The translations under genes were made by a program, and so were the position numbers. Positions 56,336-64,000 of a DNA stretch of 64,000 nucleotides are shown here, piece after piece (positions within the stretch are counted from its first letter, which is position 1; every line of letters begins with the position of its first letter). The DNA lies in contig CAWGFN010000001.1 of assembly GCA_963821885.1 (NCBI GenBank), positions 310,001-374,000 of the forward strand. The letters run 5' to 3'. This stretch comes from Oleiagrimonas sp963821885 (GTDB lineage Bacteria; Pseudomonadota; Gammaproteobacteria; Xanthomonadales; Rhodanobacteraceae). The notes under the pieces are model-generated. The model was not told the DNA's origin and ran no database searches. It saw only the letters and a program-made list of their open reading frames with translations.

Positions 56336-57214
56336 ATGACCAACCAGCCCGTCCAAGCCGATCCGGCGCCCGAAGCGCCCGAGCCGTCGCCGTTCATCGC
56401 GGTTCCGCAGCAGCAGGAGATGCCGCTGGCCGTGGTCCACGGCGAACCCTACCTGCAGATGCCGCAGGACCTGTACATCCCGCCCGATGCGCTGGAAGTG
56501 ATCCTCGAGGCGTTCGAGGGCCCCCTGGATCTGCTGCTGTACCTGATCCGGCGCCAGAACATCGACATCCTGGACATCCCGATCGCCGAGATCACCCGGC
56601 AGTACATGCAGTACATCGAGATGATGCGCGACGTGATGCGCCTGGAGCTGGCCGCCGAGTACCTGCTCATGGCCGCGATCCTGGCCGAGATCAAGTCGCG
56701 CCTGCTGCTGCCGCGACCACCCGTCGAGGACGGCGAGGAAGAGGATCCGCGCGCCGAACTGGTGCGTCGCCTGCAGGAATACGAGCAGTTCAAGCAGGCC
56801 GCCGAGGACATCGACGAACTGCCACGCCTGGAGCGCGACTTCAGCCTGGCCCACGCGCACGTGGTGGAAAAGAACGTGATCCGCATGCCGCCGCCGGTGG
56901 AGATGCGCGAGTTGCTGCTGGCGCTCAAGGACGTGCTGCACCGCGCGGAGCTGTTCGGCCACCACGCCATCCAGCGCGAACCCCTGAGCGTGCGCCAGCG
57001 CATGGGTGAACTTCTATCGCAGCTCGAGGACGGCAGCTTCCGCCGCTTCGAGAGCCTGTTCGATGCCAGCGAGGGGCGCCTCGGCGTGGTCGTGAGCTTC
57101 CTGGCCATCCTCGAGCTGGCCAAGGAGCACCTCATCCAGATCATGCAGGACGCGCCGCTGGCGCCCATCTACATCAAGGCCGGCGATGCCCCGGCCACGG
57201 ATCCCCAAGAGTAG
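56336..57214 (+). CDS. scpA: Segregation and condensation protein A
   Basis: 292 aa kleisin of the SMC-ScpAB condensin complex. The core begins EVILEAFEGPLDLLLYLIRR and continues DIPIAEITRQYMQYIEMM, AAEYLLMAAILAEIKSRLLL, ending in FLAILELAKEHLIQIMQ. A Pro/Glu-rich N-terminal extension of about 45 residues precedes it. The ribosome site for 56336 is weak. scpB follows after 4 bp. Confidence 0.95.
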   Translation: MTNQPVQADPAPEAPEPSPFIAVPQQQEMPLAVVHGEPYLQMPQDLYIPPDALEVILEAFEGPLDLLLYLIRRQNIDILDIPIAEITRQYMQYIEMMRDVMRLELAAEYLLMAAILAEIKSRLLLPRPPVEDGEEEDPRAELVRRLQEYEQFKQAAEDIDELPRLERDFSLAHAHVVEKNVIRMPPPVEMRELLLALKDVLHRAELFGHHAIQREPLSVRQRMGELLSQLEDGSFRRFESLFDASEGRLGVVVSFLAILELAKEHLIQIMQDAPLAPIYIKAGDAPATDPQE

Positions 57215-57218
57215 ATCC

Positions 57219-57983
57219 ATGGAACCCAAGCAACTGAAGAACATTCTCGAAGCCGCCCTGCTGGCCGCCTCGACCCCGATGTCCATCGCGCGCCTGTCGG
57301 CGCTGTTCGACGAGAGCGAAACCGTCTCGACGGGCGATATCAGCCGCGCGCTGGCCACCCTGGTCGACGATTGCGAGGGACGCGGCGTGGAACTGGTCGA
57401 GGTGGCCTCGGGCTTCCGCTACCAGGTCCGCCAGGAGGTGCATGACTGGGTAGCCAAGATGTGGACCGAACGTCCCAGCCGCTACTCGCGCGCCCTGCTG
57501 GAAACCCTGGCCCTGGTCGCCTACCGCCAGCCGATCACCCGCGGCGAGATCGAGGCCGTGCGCGGCGTCGCCGTGTCGACCAGCATCGTCAAGACCCTCG
57601 AGGAACGCGAGTGGATCCGCGTGGTTGGACATCGCGATGTCCCCGGCCGCCCGGCCCTGTTCGGCACCACCCGCGAATTCCTCGACTACTTCAAGCTCAA
57701 GTCGCTGGATCAACTGCCCTCGCTGGCGGAGATCCGCGACATGGAAGCCTTCGACCCCCAGCTCAACCTGGATGGCGACAGCGTGCCCGCGCACGCCAGC
57801 ATGCCGGGTGACGACGAGGCGCCGGAACCCGACGTGGACGCGGAGGTGACGGCGGAGAATGACCCGGCGGCCGAAGACGACGCTGCCGTGGAACCTACCC
57901 AGGCCACCGCCGACGAGGCGCCGGCCGACACGACGGAGGACGCATCCTCCGTCGATGCAGATAGCGAGGAGAAACGCGCATGA
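57219..57983 (+). CDS. scpB: Segregation and condensation protein B
   Basis: 254 aa. Two winged-helix domains: LKNILEAALLAASTPMSIAR, RYQVRQEVHDWVAKMW, ETLALVAYRQPITRGEIEAV RGV (split), and GRPALFGTTREFLDYFKL. A highly acidic, Ala/Glu/Asp-rich tail of about 65 residues follows, variable in this family. Stop overlaps the rluB start (ATGA). Confidence 0.95.
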   Translation: MEPKQLKNILEAALLAASTPMSIARLSALFDESETVSTGDISRALATLVDDCEGRGVELVEVASGFRYQVRQEVHDWVAKMWTERPSRYSRALLETLALVAYRQPITRGEIEAVRGVAVSTSIVKTLEEREWIRVVGHRDVPGRPALFGTTREFLDYFKLKSLDQLPSLAEIRDMEAFDPQLNLDGDSVPAHASMPGDDEAPEPDVDAEVTAENDPAAEDDAAVEPTQATADEAPADTTEDASSVDADSEEKRA

Positions 57984-59320
57984 GCGCGCAAAGCCGTACC
58001 CTTCTGACCCTCAAGCGCGACGCCGGCGACGGCGCGGCGGGGCTCACCGAACGACTGCACAAGGTCCTGGCCAACGCCGGACTGGGCTCGCGTCGGATGC
58101 TCGAACAGCGCATCCAGAGCGGCGAGGTGCAACTCAACGGCGAGGCCGCCGGCACCGGTGCCAGCGTGCGCTCGGGCGACCGCATCGTCCTCGACGGCAA
58201 GCAGTACGTGGTGTCCACCGACAACCGCAGCGACGCCGAGATCCTCATCTACAACAAGCCCGAAGGCGTGCTGACCACGCGCGAGGATCCCGAGGGCCGC
58301 CCGACCGTGTTCGAACAGCTGCCGCGTCTGAAGGGCGCGCGCTGGATCGCCGTCGGCCGCCTGGACATCAACACCACCGGCCTGCTGCTGCTGACCACCG
58401 ATGGCGAGCTGGCCAACGCCCTGATGCACCCCAGCAGCGGCGTGGATCGCGAATACCTGTGCCGCGTCCACGGCGAGGTTCCCGATGAAGTGCTGGAGAA
58501 GCTCAAGTCCGGCGTCGACCTCGACGATGGCCCGGCGCATTTCGACGACATCGCCGTGATCAGCCGCGGCGGCAGCCATTCCTGGTTCCGCGTGGTGATC
58601 CGCGAGGGTCGCAACCGCGAAGTGCGCCGCCTGTGGGATTCGCAGGGTTTCCTGGTCAGCCGCCTCAAGCGCATCCGCTACGGATCTGTGGCATTGCCCA
58701 GGGGCCTGCGCCGGGGCAACTTCGAGACCCTCGACGACAAGGCCGTGGCCGAACTGCGCGAGCACCTGGGGCTGGGCGCGCCCAAGCCCACCCTGACCCT
58801 GAACCCGGTGCTGCACCAGCGCCGAGCCAGTCGCAACGTCAAGGAATACCATCCCGAGGGCAAGTCCGAGCCGCGCGCCTGGACAGGCGCCTACCAGGGC
58901 GAGGCACGCGAACTGACCGCCTATGACCGCATCCGCGACGATGGTCCCGCGCACGGACGGCGCGGCAGCGCCAAGCGCGGCAGCCGCAAGGGCGATGTCA
59001 ACGGCAACGTGGCACGCCCCGAGAAGAACACCCAGCAGCGCAAGCGCAAGAACAAGCGCGGCGTCGCCCCGGGCCAGGAGCTGCCTTCGGTACGTACCTG
59101 GTTTGCCGGCGACAGCCGCAACAGCGGTGGCGCCAGCGCACCCGCACGCGGCAACGGCAACAAGGCCGGCGCCGGTGGCAATCGCCGCAAGCAGGGCGGC
59201 AAGCCCGGCGGTTCGCGCGGGCCGAGCGCCGGTCGCGGCGGACGCGGTGGTGGCGGTGGTGGCGGTGGTGGCACCGGCGGTGGCGGCAATCGCGGCGGCA
59301 ACCGCAACGGCAACCGATGA
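57980..59320 (+). CDS. rluB: 23S rRNA pseudouridine(2605) synthase RluB-like, with long basic Gly-rich tail
   Basis: 446 aa. S4 domain (LHKVLANAGLGSRRMLEQRI), then the catalytic Asp in VGRLDINTTGLLLLTTDGEL and the RluB/E family GRNREVRRLWDSQGF. After about residue 280 the protein is a low-complexity Arg/Lys/Gly/Asn-rich tail ending in poly-Gly and repeated RGGxR-like units. Such a tail probably binds RNA. Coupled to scpB upstream and to the ArsC-like gene downstream by ATGA overlaps. Confidence 0.94.
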   Translation: MSAQSRTLLTLKRDAGDGAAGLTERLHKVLANAGLGSRRMLEQRIQSGEVQLNGEAAGTGASVRSGDRIVLDGKQYVVSTDNRSDAEILIYNKPEGVLTTREDPEGRPTVFEQLPRLKGARWIAVGRLDINTTGLLLLTTDGELANALMHPSSGVDREYLCRVHGEVPDEVLEKLKSGVDLDDGPAHFDDIAVISRGGSHSWFRVVIREGRNREVRRLWDSQGFLVSRLKRIRYGSVALPRGLRRGNFETLDDKAVAELREHLGLGAPKPTLTLNPVLHQRRASRNVKEYHPEGKSEPRAWTGAYQGEARELTAYDRIRDDGPAHGRRGSAKRGSRKGDVNGNVARPEKNTQQRKRKNKRGVAPGQELPSVRTWFAGDSRNSGGASAPARGNGNKAGAGGNRRKQGGKPGGSRGPSAGRGGRGGGGGGGGGTGGGGNRGGNRNGNR

Positions 59321-59685
59321 GCGCCCCGACGCAAACGGATTGGCGCATCCTGCACAACCCGCGATGCTCCAAGTCCCGCGCGACCCTGGACCTGCTCCGT
59401 GAACAGGGCATCGAGCCGGACATCGTGCGCTACCTGGACACGCCCCCCGACGCCGCGCAACTGGAGCGCATCCTCGACGCGCTTGGCATGCAACCACGCC
59501 AACTGATGCGCACCGGCGAGTCGATCTACGCCGAGCTGGGACTGGGCGATGCGGCACTCACGCGCGACCAGCTGATCGCGGCCATGGTCGAACACCCCAT
59601 CCTGATCCAGCGCCCTGTCGTGCTGCACGGTGACCGCGCCGCCATCGGCCGGCCGCCCGAGGCCGTACTCGACCTACTGCGCTGA
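59317..59685 (+). CDS. ArsC/YfgD-family thioredoxin-fold protein
   Basis: 122 aa. Active-site region LHNPRCSKSRATLDLLREQG has the single Cys and KSR of the ArsC/YfgD family, and the C-terminal RPVVLHGDRAAIGRPPEAVL is also typical. It may reduce arsenate with glutaredoxin, but no ars operon is nearby and the housekeeping YfgD role is equally likely. Overlaps rluB by ATGA. Confidence 0.88.
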   Translation: MSAPTQTDWRILHNPRCSKSRATLDLLREQGIEPDIVRYLDTPPDAAQLERILDALGMQPRQLMRTGESIYAELGLGDAALTRDQLIAAMVEHPILIQRPVVLHGDRAAIGRPPEAVLDLLR

Positions 59686-59782
59686 TACGGGTCGGTCTCT
59701 GGAACACCGCCGGCCTGCCACGTCACGCAGCGGCGAAACCACGGCGGCGCGCGCCAGGTGCTTGCCGACATGGCCGCTCCGC

Positions 59783-60601
59783 TCAGATGCCCTCGCCCGC
59801 CTCGCCGATGCGGAAGTCGTCGGCATCCATCCACGCCGGGAACCGTTCGCGATAGGCCAGCAGCGGCGCGGGATCCAGGCTCACCGTGATCACCTGCGCC
59901 TGCCCGCCCAGGTCCAGCAGCGGCGCGCCCAGGGCATCGATCACCGCACTGTCGCCGGCATAGGCGACATCGTTGCCGTCCGCGCCGACACGGTTCAGGC
60001 CCGCGCAGTACGCCAGGTTCTCCACGGCGCGGGCACGCAGCAACGCGCGCCAGGCGGTACGGCGCGCCGCCGGCCAGTTGGCCACGTACAGCAGCAGGTC
60101 ATAGTCCATGCCGCCGCGCGCGCCCTCGCAACGGCGGTTGCGTGACCACACCGGGAACCGCAGGTCGTAGCAAACCAGCGGACGTATCCGCCAACCGTGC
60201 AACCCGACCACCAGCGAGGCGTCGCCCGCCGCGTAATGATGGTGTTCGCCAGCCATGCGGAACAGGTGACGCTTGTCGTAGGATTCCACGCTGCCGTCCG
60301 GACGGACCCACAGCAGCCGGTTGACGAAGGCGCCGTCCTCGCGGCGGATCACCAGCGAGCCGGTCACCACGGCCGCGTGGCGGCTGGCGCACTCGCGCAT
60401 CCACGCCACGCCCGGGCCATCCATCGTCTCGGCCTGGCTGGCCGTGTCGTTGGTGAAGCCGGTCAGGCACATCTCCGGCAGCACCACCAGGTCGCCGATA
60501 TCGCCATGGCGCCGCATCATGTCGGCGTAGTAATCGCGATTGCCGGCGGCATCGTGCCAACGGGTATCGCCCTGCACCAGGGTGACGCGCAGGGGCTGCA
60601 T
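59783..60601 (-). CDS. Omega-amidase (nitrilase superfamily, YafV/NIT2-like)
   Basis: 272 aa. The Glu-Lys-Cys triad is visible: Glu in VVLPEMCLTGF, Lys in SYDKRHLFRMAGEH and Cys in PLVCYDLRFPVWSR. Omega-amidases hydrolyse alpha-ketoglutaramate and ketosuccinamate formed by glutamine transaminases. The gene begins 2 bp after the stop of just such an aminotransferase, which supports the assignment. Start 60601 (MQPLRVTLVQGD). Confidence 0.93.
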   Translation of the reverse strand: MQPLRVTLVQGDTRWHDAAGNRDYYADMMRRHGDIGDLVVLPEMCLTGFTNDTASQAETMDGPGVAWMRECASRHAAVVTGSLVIRREDGAFVNRLLWVRPDGSVESYDKRHLFRMAGEHHHYAAGDASLVVGLHGWRIRPLVCYDLRFPVWSRNRRCEGARGGMDYDLLLYVANWPAARRTAWRALLRARAVENLAYCAGLNRVGADGNDVAYAGDSAVIDALGAPLLDLGGQAQVITVSLDPAPLLAYRERFPAWMDADDFRIGEAGEGI

Positions 60602-60603
60602 GC

Positions 60604-61749
60604 TCACAGCGCGCACAGCCTCTCGGCGCCGGCGGCCATGGTCTGGTCGTTCTTGGCGAAGCACAGCCGCAGCAGGTGCGACTGCGGCGGCGTTTCGTAG
60701 AACGGCGTCAGCGGAATACCGGCCACGCCGGCCTCGCGCACCAGCCACTCGCTGAAGTTGATGTCGTCGTTGTCGCTGATCCGCGAATAATCGACCAACT
60801 GGAAATAGCCGCCGGGCACCGGCAACAGCTCCAGCTTGGATCCGGCCAGCAGCTGGCGGAAGCTGTCGCGCTTGGCCTGGTAGAACGCCGGCAGCTGCGC
60901 GGCGTGCTCGGGCATGTGCTCGAGGACCTCGGCAAAGGCGATCTGGGCCGGCGTGAAGGTGCAGAAGGTGACGTACTGATGGACCTTGCGGAACTCGGCC
61001 GACAGTGGCTTGGGCGCCACGCAATAGCCGACCTTCCAGCCGGTGCAGTGCCAGGTCTTGCCGAACGAGCTGATCACGAAGCTGCGCGCGGCCAGCTCCG
61101 GATGGCGCAGGACGCTCTGGTGCACGGCGCCGTCGTAGACGATGTGCTCGTAGACCTCGTCCGAAAGCACCACGATGTCGGTGTCGCGCACCACGCTGGC
61201 GAGTGCATCCAGGTCTTCGGGCGTGAACACCGCGCCACTCGGATTGTGCGGCGAGTTGACGATGATCATGCGTGTCCTGGGCGTGATCGCATCACGCACC
61301 CGGTTCCAATCCACCGCGAACGACGGCGCGGAGAGCGGAATATGCACCGCGCTGGCATCCTGCAGGTTGATGGCCGGCTCGTAGCAGTCGTAGGCGGGGT
61401 CGAACACGATCACCTCGTCGCCGGAACGCACGGTCGCGGCGATCGCCGAGAAGATCGCCTCGGTGGCACCGGAGGCCACGGTGACCTCGGTGTCGGGACT
61501 GACCCGGCGACCGTAGTCGCGTTCGACCTTGCGCGCGATCTGCTCGCGCAGCCGGGCCAGGCCGATGCCCGGCGCGTACTGGTTGTGTCCCTGGTTCATG
61601 GCCTGCGCCAGCGCATCGCGCAGCGCCTGGGGCGGATCGAAATCGGGGAAGCCCTGCCCCAGGTTCACGGCCTTGTGCTGCACCGCCAGCTGGCTCATGA
61701 CACTGAAGATGGTGGTGCCGACCTTCGGCAGGCGGGTGTCGATGTGCAT
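60604..61749 (-). CDS. Methionine/glutamine-type aminotransferase (YbdL/KAT-like)
   Basis: 381 aa PLP enzyme. VNLGQGFPDFDPPQALRDAL, SGATEAIFSAI, NSPHNPSGAVF and SDEVYEHIVYDG, with the PLP Lys in SSFGKTWHCTGWKVGY, match the YbdL/glutamine transaminase K group. Probably transaminates methionine or its keto acid using glutamine; the following omega-amidase would remove the by-product. Start 61749 (MHIDTRLPKVGTTIF) matches family. Confidence 0.93.
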   Translation of the reverse strand: MHIDTRLPKVGTTIFSVMSQLAVQHKAVNLGQGFPDFDPPQALRDALAQAMNQGHNQYAPGIGLARLREQIARKVERDYGRRVSPDTEVTVASGATEAIFSAIAATVRSGDEVIVFDPAYDCYEPAINLQDASAVHIPLSAPSFAVDWNRVRDAITPRTRMIIVNSPHNPSGAVFTPEDLDALASVVRDTDIVVLSDEVYEHIVYDGAVHQSVLRHPELAARSFVISSFGKTWHCTGWKVGYCVAPKPLSAEFRKVHQYVTFCTFTPAQIAFAEVLEHMPEHAAQLPAFYQAKRDSFRQLLAGSKLELLPVPGGYFQLVDYSRISDNDDINFSEWLVREAGVAGIPLTPFYETPPQSHLLRLCFAKNDQTMAAGAERLCAL

Positions 61750-61833
61750 GCGTGCAGGTCCTTCCAGACTGGGCGCGAAACGGCTCGATACTAGCATGCG
61801 TGAACGCGTGCCCAGCGGCCCGCGAAGGGCGCC

Positions 61834-62811
61834 TCAGGACGTCTTGCCGAGCTTGCGCAGGCACTCGCGCTGGTTGCGTTCGGTCGCCTCGGGCAGTCGC
61901 TCGGCCAGGAAGTCCACCAGGGCGCGCACCCCGGGCAGCAGGCCGCGGCGGCTGGAATAGACGAAGTGCATCGTCTCCGGCGGCGTGTCCCAGCCGGGCA
62001 GCACGCGCTCCAGCGCGCCGGAGGCCATCGCCGGGGCCGCGATCCACTCGGGCAACAAGGCCACGCCACGGCCGGCGATGGCGGCCGACATCAACACCGG
62101 GAACTCGCCGCAGATCAGGCGCGCCTGCATCGGTACGTCCACGCTGGCGCCCTCGCCATCGATCATGGTCCACACCTGGGGCGCGTCATGCTCGTACTGC
62201 GACAGTGCCGGCAGTTTCGCCATCGCCTGCGGCTCCGCCGGCCGGCCCAATGCATCCAGCAGCCGGGGGCTGGCCACCGGCAGCAAGCGGCCCACGCCGA
62301 AGCGGCGCATCACCAGGGTGGCGTCGGCATCCAGGCGCGAGCGCACGCGGATGGCGATGTCCACGCCCTCGCCGATCAGGTCGACGCGGCGGTTGGTCGA
62401 CTCCAGGCGCACCTGCAATTTCGGGTACCGCTCCAGGAATTCGGGCAACAGTCGCGCCATCACCGTCTGCGACAGCGAGATCGGACAGGTCACGCGCACC
62501 ACCCCGCGCGGCTCCGCGCGCAGGGCGTCGATGGCGTCCTGGGCGGCCCGCGCCTCCTCCAGCACGGCCTGGCAATGGGCATGGAAACGCTCGCCGACGT
62601 CGGTCACCACGAAACGGCGCGTGGTCCGCTGCAGCAGGCGCACGCCGAGCCGTTCCTCCAGCTGCGATACCCGCTTGCTCAATCGCGACTTGGGGATGCC
62701 GAGCGCCCGTCCGGCGGCGGAAAAACCGCCATGTTCGACCACGGCGGCAAAGAAATACAGGTCATTGAGATCCTGCAGGGCGCCGTCACGCATATCCATG
62801 ATTGTTTCCAT
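61834..62811 (-). CDS. LysR family transcriptional regulator
   Basis: 325 aa. Helix-turn-helix VEHGGFSAAGRALGIPKSRL and LSKRVSQLEERLGVRLLQRT. The effector domain begins VVRVTCPISLSQTVMARLLP. Divergent from azoR, the common setting for regulators of quinone or thiol stress; azoR is its likely target. Starts at 62811, 62799 and 62793 are all possible; the operator next to 62811 argues for an internal start. Confidence 0.93.
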   Translation of the reverse strand: METIMDMRDGALQDLNDLYFFAAVVEHGGFSAAGRALGIPKSRLSKRVSQLEERLGVRLLQRTTRRFVVTDVGERFHAHCQAVLEEARAAQDAIDALRAEPRGVVRVTCPISLSQTVMARLLPEFLERYPKLQVRLESTNRRVDLIGEGVDIAIRVRSRLDADATLVMRRFGVGRLLPVASPRLLDALGRPAEPQAMAKLPALSQYEHDAPQVWTMIDGEGASVDVPMQARLICGEFPVLMSAAIAGRGVALLPEWIAAPAMASGALERVLPGWDTPPETMHFVYSSRRGLLPGVRALVDFLAERLPEATERNQRECLRKLGKTS

Positions 62812-62815
62812 TTAT

Positions 62816-62828
62816 GAACATTTAGTTC
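62816..62828. promoter_or_regulatory. Probable LysR operator in the lysR-azoR divergent region
   Basis: GAAC-ATTTA-GTTC is a short inverted repeat in an AT-rich patch just upstream of the lysR start and about 75 bp before azoR. It fits the T-N11-A style of LysR sites. Confidence 0.5.
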
Positions 62829-62901
62829 GTTTATGCCTACTTTCGGCACGATTGTCCACACAAGAGAATAGTCGCACCTTCACTCCCGCACGGACTCTGT
62901 C

Positions 62902-63483
62902 ATGAACATCCTGCACCTTGATGCCAGCGCGACGGGCGACAACTCCGTCAGTCGCCAGCTCAGCGCCGACATCGTCGCCACCCTGCGCCGTCAGCACCCA
63001 CGGGCCACGGTGCGCTACCGCGATCTGGCCGCCGAGCCGATCCCGCACTGGCTGCCGGTGGCCGACAGCAGCCGCGAGCCGGACATTCTCGGGACCACCA
63101 TTCTCGACGAATTCCTCGCCGCCGACATCGTGGTCATCGGTGCCCCGATGTACAACTTCGGCGTGCCCACGCAACTGAAGGCCTGGATCGACCGCATCGC
63201 CGTGCCGGGCAAGGTCTTCCGCTACACCGAGCAAGGCCCCGAGGGCCTGGCCGGCGGCAAGCGCGTCATCGTGGCCTCCGCGCGCGGCGGCATCTACAGC
63301 GAGGGGCCCGCCGCGGCCATGGACTTCCAGGAAAACTACCTGCACGCCTTCTTCGGCTTCATCGGCATCGACACGGTCGAGGTGGTGCGCGCCGAGGGCG
63401 TCGCCATGGGCCCCGAGCAACGCCAGCGCGCCCTGGACGGGGCACGCCGAGTGATCGACGGGCTGGTTGCACGCGCAGCCTGA
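62902..63483 (+). CDS. azoR: FMN-dependent NADH-azoreductase
   Basis: 193 aa flavodoxin-fold quinone/azo reductase. MNILHLDASATGDNSVSRQL at the start, PMYNFGVPTQLKAWIDRIA (FMN and substrate region) and VASARGGIYSEGP follow. Detoxifies quinones by two-electron reduction. Divergently paired with a LysR gene; a terminator follows. Confidence 0.95.
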   Translation: MNILHLDASATGDNSVSRQLSADIVATLRRQHPRATVRYRDLAAEPIPHWLPVADSSREPDILGTTILDEFLAADIVVIGAPMYNFGVPTQLKAWIDRIAVPGKVFRYTEQGPEGLAGGKRVIVASARGGIYSEGPAAAMDFQENYLHAFFGFIGIDTVEVVRAEGVAMGPEQRQRALDGARRVIDGLVARAA

Positions 63484-63509
63484 GGCGCGATCCGCATGCC
63501 GCAACGACG

Positions 63510-63537
63510 CGCGCCGCCGGACTTCTCCGGCGGCGCG
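63510..63537 (+). terminator. Terminator after azoR
   Basis: CGCGCCGCCGGA (63510-63521) pairs with TCCGGCGGCGCG (63526-63537) around a 4-nt loop, then TTGCGTTTGCG. Perfect 12-bp stem, weak T-run. Confidence 0.72.
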
Positions 63538-63632
63538 TTGCGTTTGCGACGTGCCGGCCATGAGTCACATGGCGGGCGAATGCACGCGGGCACATAATGG
63601 ACGGCGATGTTTCCACACGGAGAGGAAGCGAC

Positions 63633-64000
63633 ATGAAACGCCTGATGCTCATCCTGCTCGTTCTGCTGCTGGTCGCCGGCTCCGGCGCCGCCATGGCCGA
63701 CGAGGGCATGTGGACGCTGGATCATCTGCCGGTCAAGCAGATGCAGCAGAAATACGGATTCACCCCCAGCCCGGAATGGGTCGACCACGTGCAGCACGCC
63801 GCGCTGCGCCTGGCCGGTGGCTGCTCGGGCTCGTTCGTGTCCGCCAACGGCCTGGTGATGACCAATCACCACTGCGCCAACAGCTGCCTGTCGCAGCTCT
63901 CGGACAAGAACCACAACTACATGCAGGACGGGTTCATGTCCAAGGACGACAAGAACGAACCCAAGTGCCCCGAGATCGAGCTCAACCAGCTCGAATCGAT
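63633..64000 (+). CDS. S46 family peptidase (dipeptidyl-peptidase 7/11 type), partial
   Basis: First 122 residues, running off the right edge. Signal peptide MKRLMLILLVLLLVAGSGAA then DEGMWTLDHLPVKQMQQKYG, typical of S46 enzymes, and the catalytic His of the chymotrypsin-like fold in ANGLVMTNHHCANSC. GCSGSFVSANG is also characteristic. It would be a periplasmic exopeptidase; DPP7 or DPP11 specificity is decided further downstream. A ribosome site GAGAGGAAG precedes the ATG. Confidence 0.93.
   Translation, partial: MKRLMLILLVLLLVAGSGAAMADEGMWTLDHLPVKQMQQKYGFTPSPEWVDHVQHAALRLAGGCSGSFVSANGLVMTNHHCANSCLSQLSDKNHNYMQDGFMSKDDKNEPKCPEIELNQLES

Noticed and set aside
59200..59320. Poly-Gly stretch as a misassembly or expanded microsatellite
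   Set aside because: The frame is open to a stop that overlaps the next gene by ATGA, so it is coding; variation in length remains possible.

Overview
The window is high-GC DNA with dense, mostly operonic protein coding on both strands. Gene orders typical of Xanthomonadales/Lysobacterales (Xanthomonadaceae or Rhodanobacteraceae) suggest such a gammaproteobacterium: recN divergent from hrcA-grpE-dnaK-dnaJ, then dapB and carA-carB; serC-pheA-hisC-aroA; kdsB-LMW phosphatase-uvrC-pgsA-tRNA(Gly,Cys,Leu); clpS-clpA next to infA; nudJ-mnmA-hflD; scpA-scpB-rluB. GGGACTC heptad repeats and an S46 peptidase fit the same group. No phage, IS element, CRISPR array, rRNA or plasmid functions were seen.

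Layout. 1-2.4 kb: damaged 5' end of carB, a frameshifted four-helix-bundle gene and carA (minus strand). 2.7-7.2 kb: a 2OG-Fe(II) oxygenase and a membrane TPR protein (plus), then dapB and a secreted lectin-like/M19-like hydrolase (minus). 7.5-13 kb: heat-shock chaperone block dnaJ, TMEM175-type channel, dnaK, grpE, hrcA, with a sigma-32-like promoter before dnaK; recN is divergent. 15-26 kb: tcdA, a small c-type cytochrome, DUF962, pirin, an alpha/beta hydrolase, cspA, outer-membrane phospholipase A, slyD, a MATE pump, glutathione peroxidase, a sirtuin, a PBP4-type lipoprotein and a rhomboid. 26-39 kb: a MASE2-GGDEF cyclase, a GacA/UvrY-type regulator, three tRNAs, pgsA, uvrC, phosphatase, kdsB, the aromatic amino acid/serine operon, and an FHA protein. 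39-48 kb: PHA-system protein, infA, clpA/clpS, nudJ, mnmA, hflD, a glucose-6-phosphate isomerase fused to a ROK kinase domain, and a LysR regulator. 48-64 kb: acnA, a DUF4097 repeat protein, a lipoprotein, fadD under palindromic operators, a cupin, PilZ, scpA/scpB/rluB, an ArsC-like protein, omega-amidase plus aminotransferase, a LysR/azoR divergent pair, and the start of an S46 peptidase.

Most of this is core metabolism and housekeeping. The items most worth a second look are the single ORF joining Pgi to a ROK/polyphosphate-glucokinase-like domain, PsrA-type palindromes over the fadD promoter, a TMEM175 channel gene translationally coupled to dnaJ, the lectin/M19-like secreted protein between dnaJ and dapB, and the carB start, whose partial duplication of two synonymous alleles plus several single-base insertions looks more like a contig-end assembly problem than biology.
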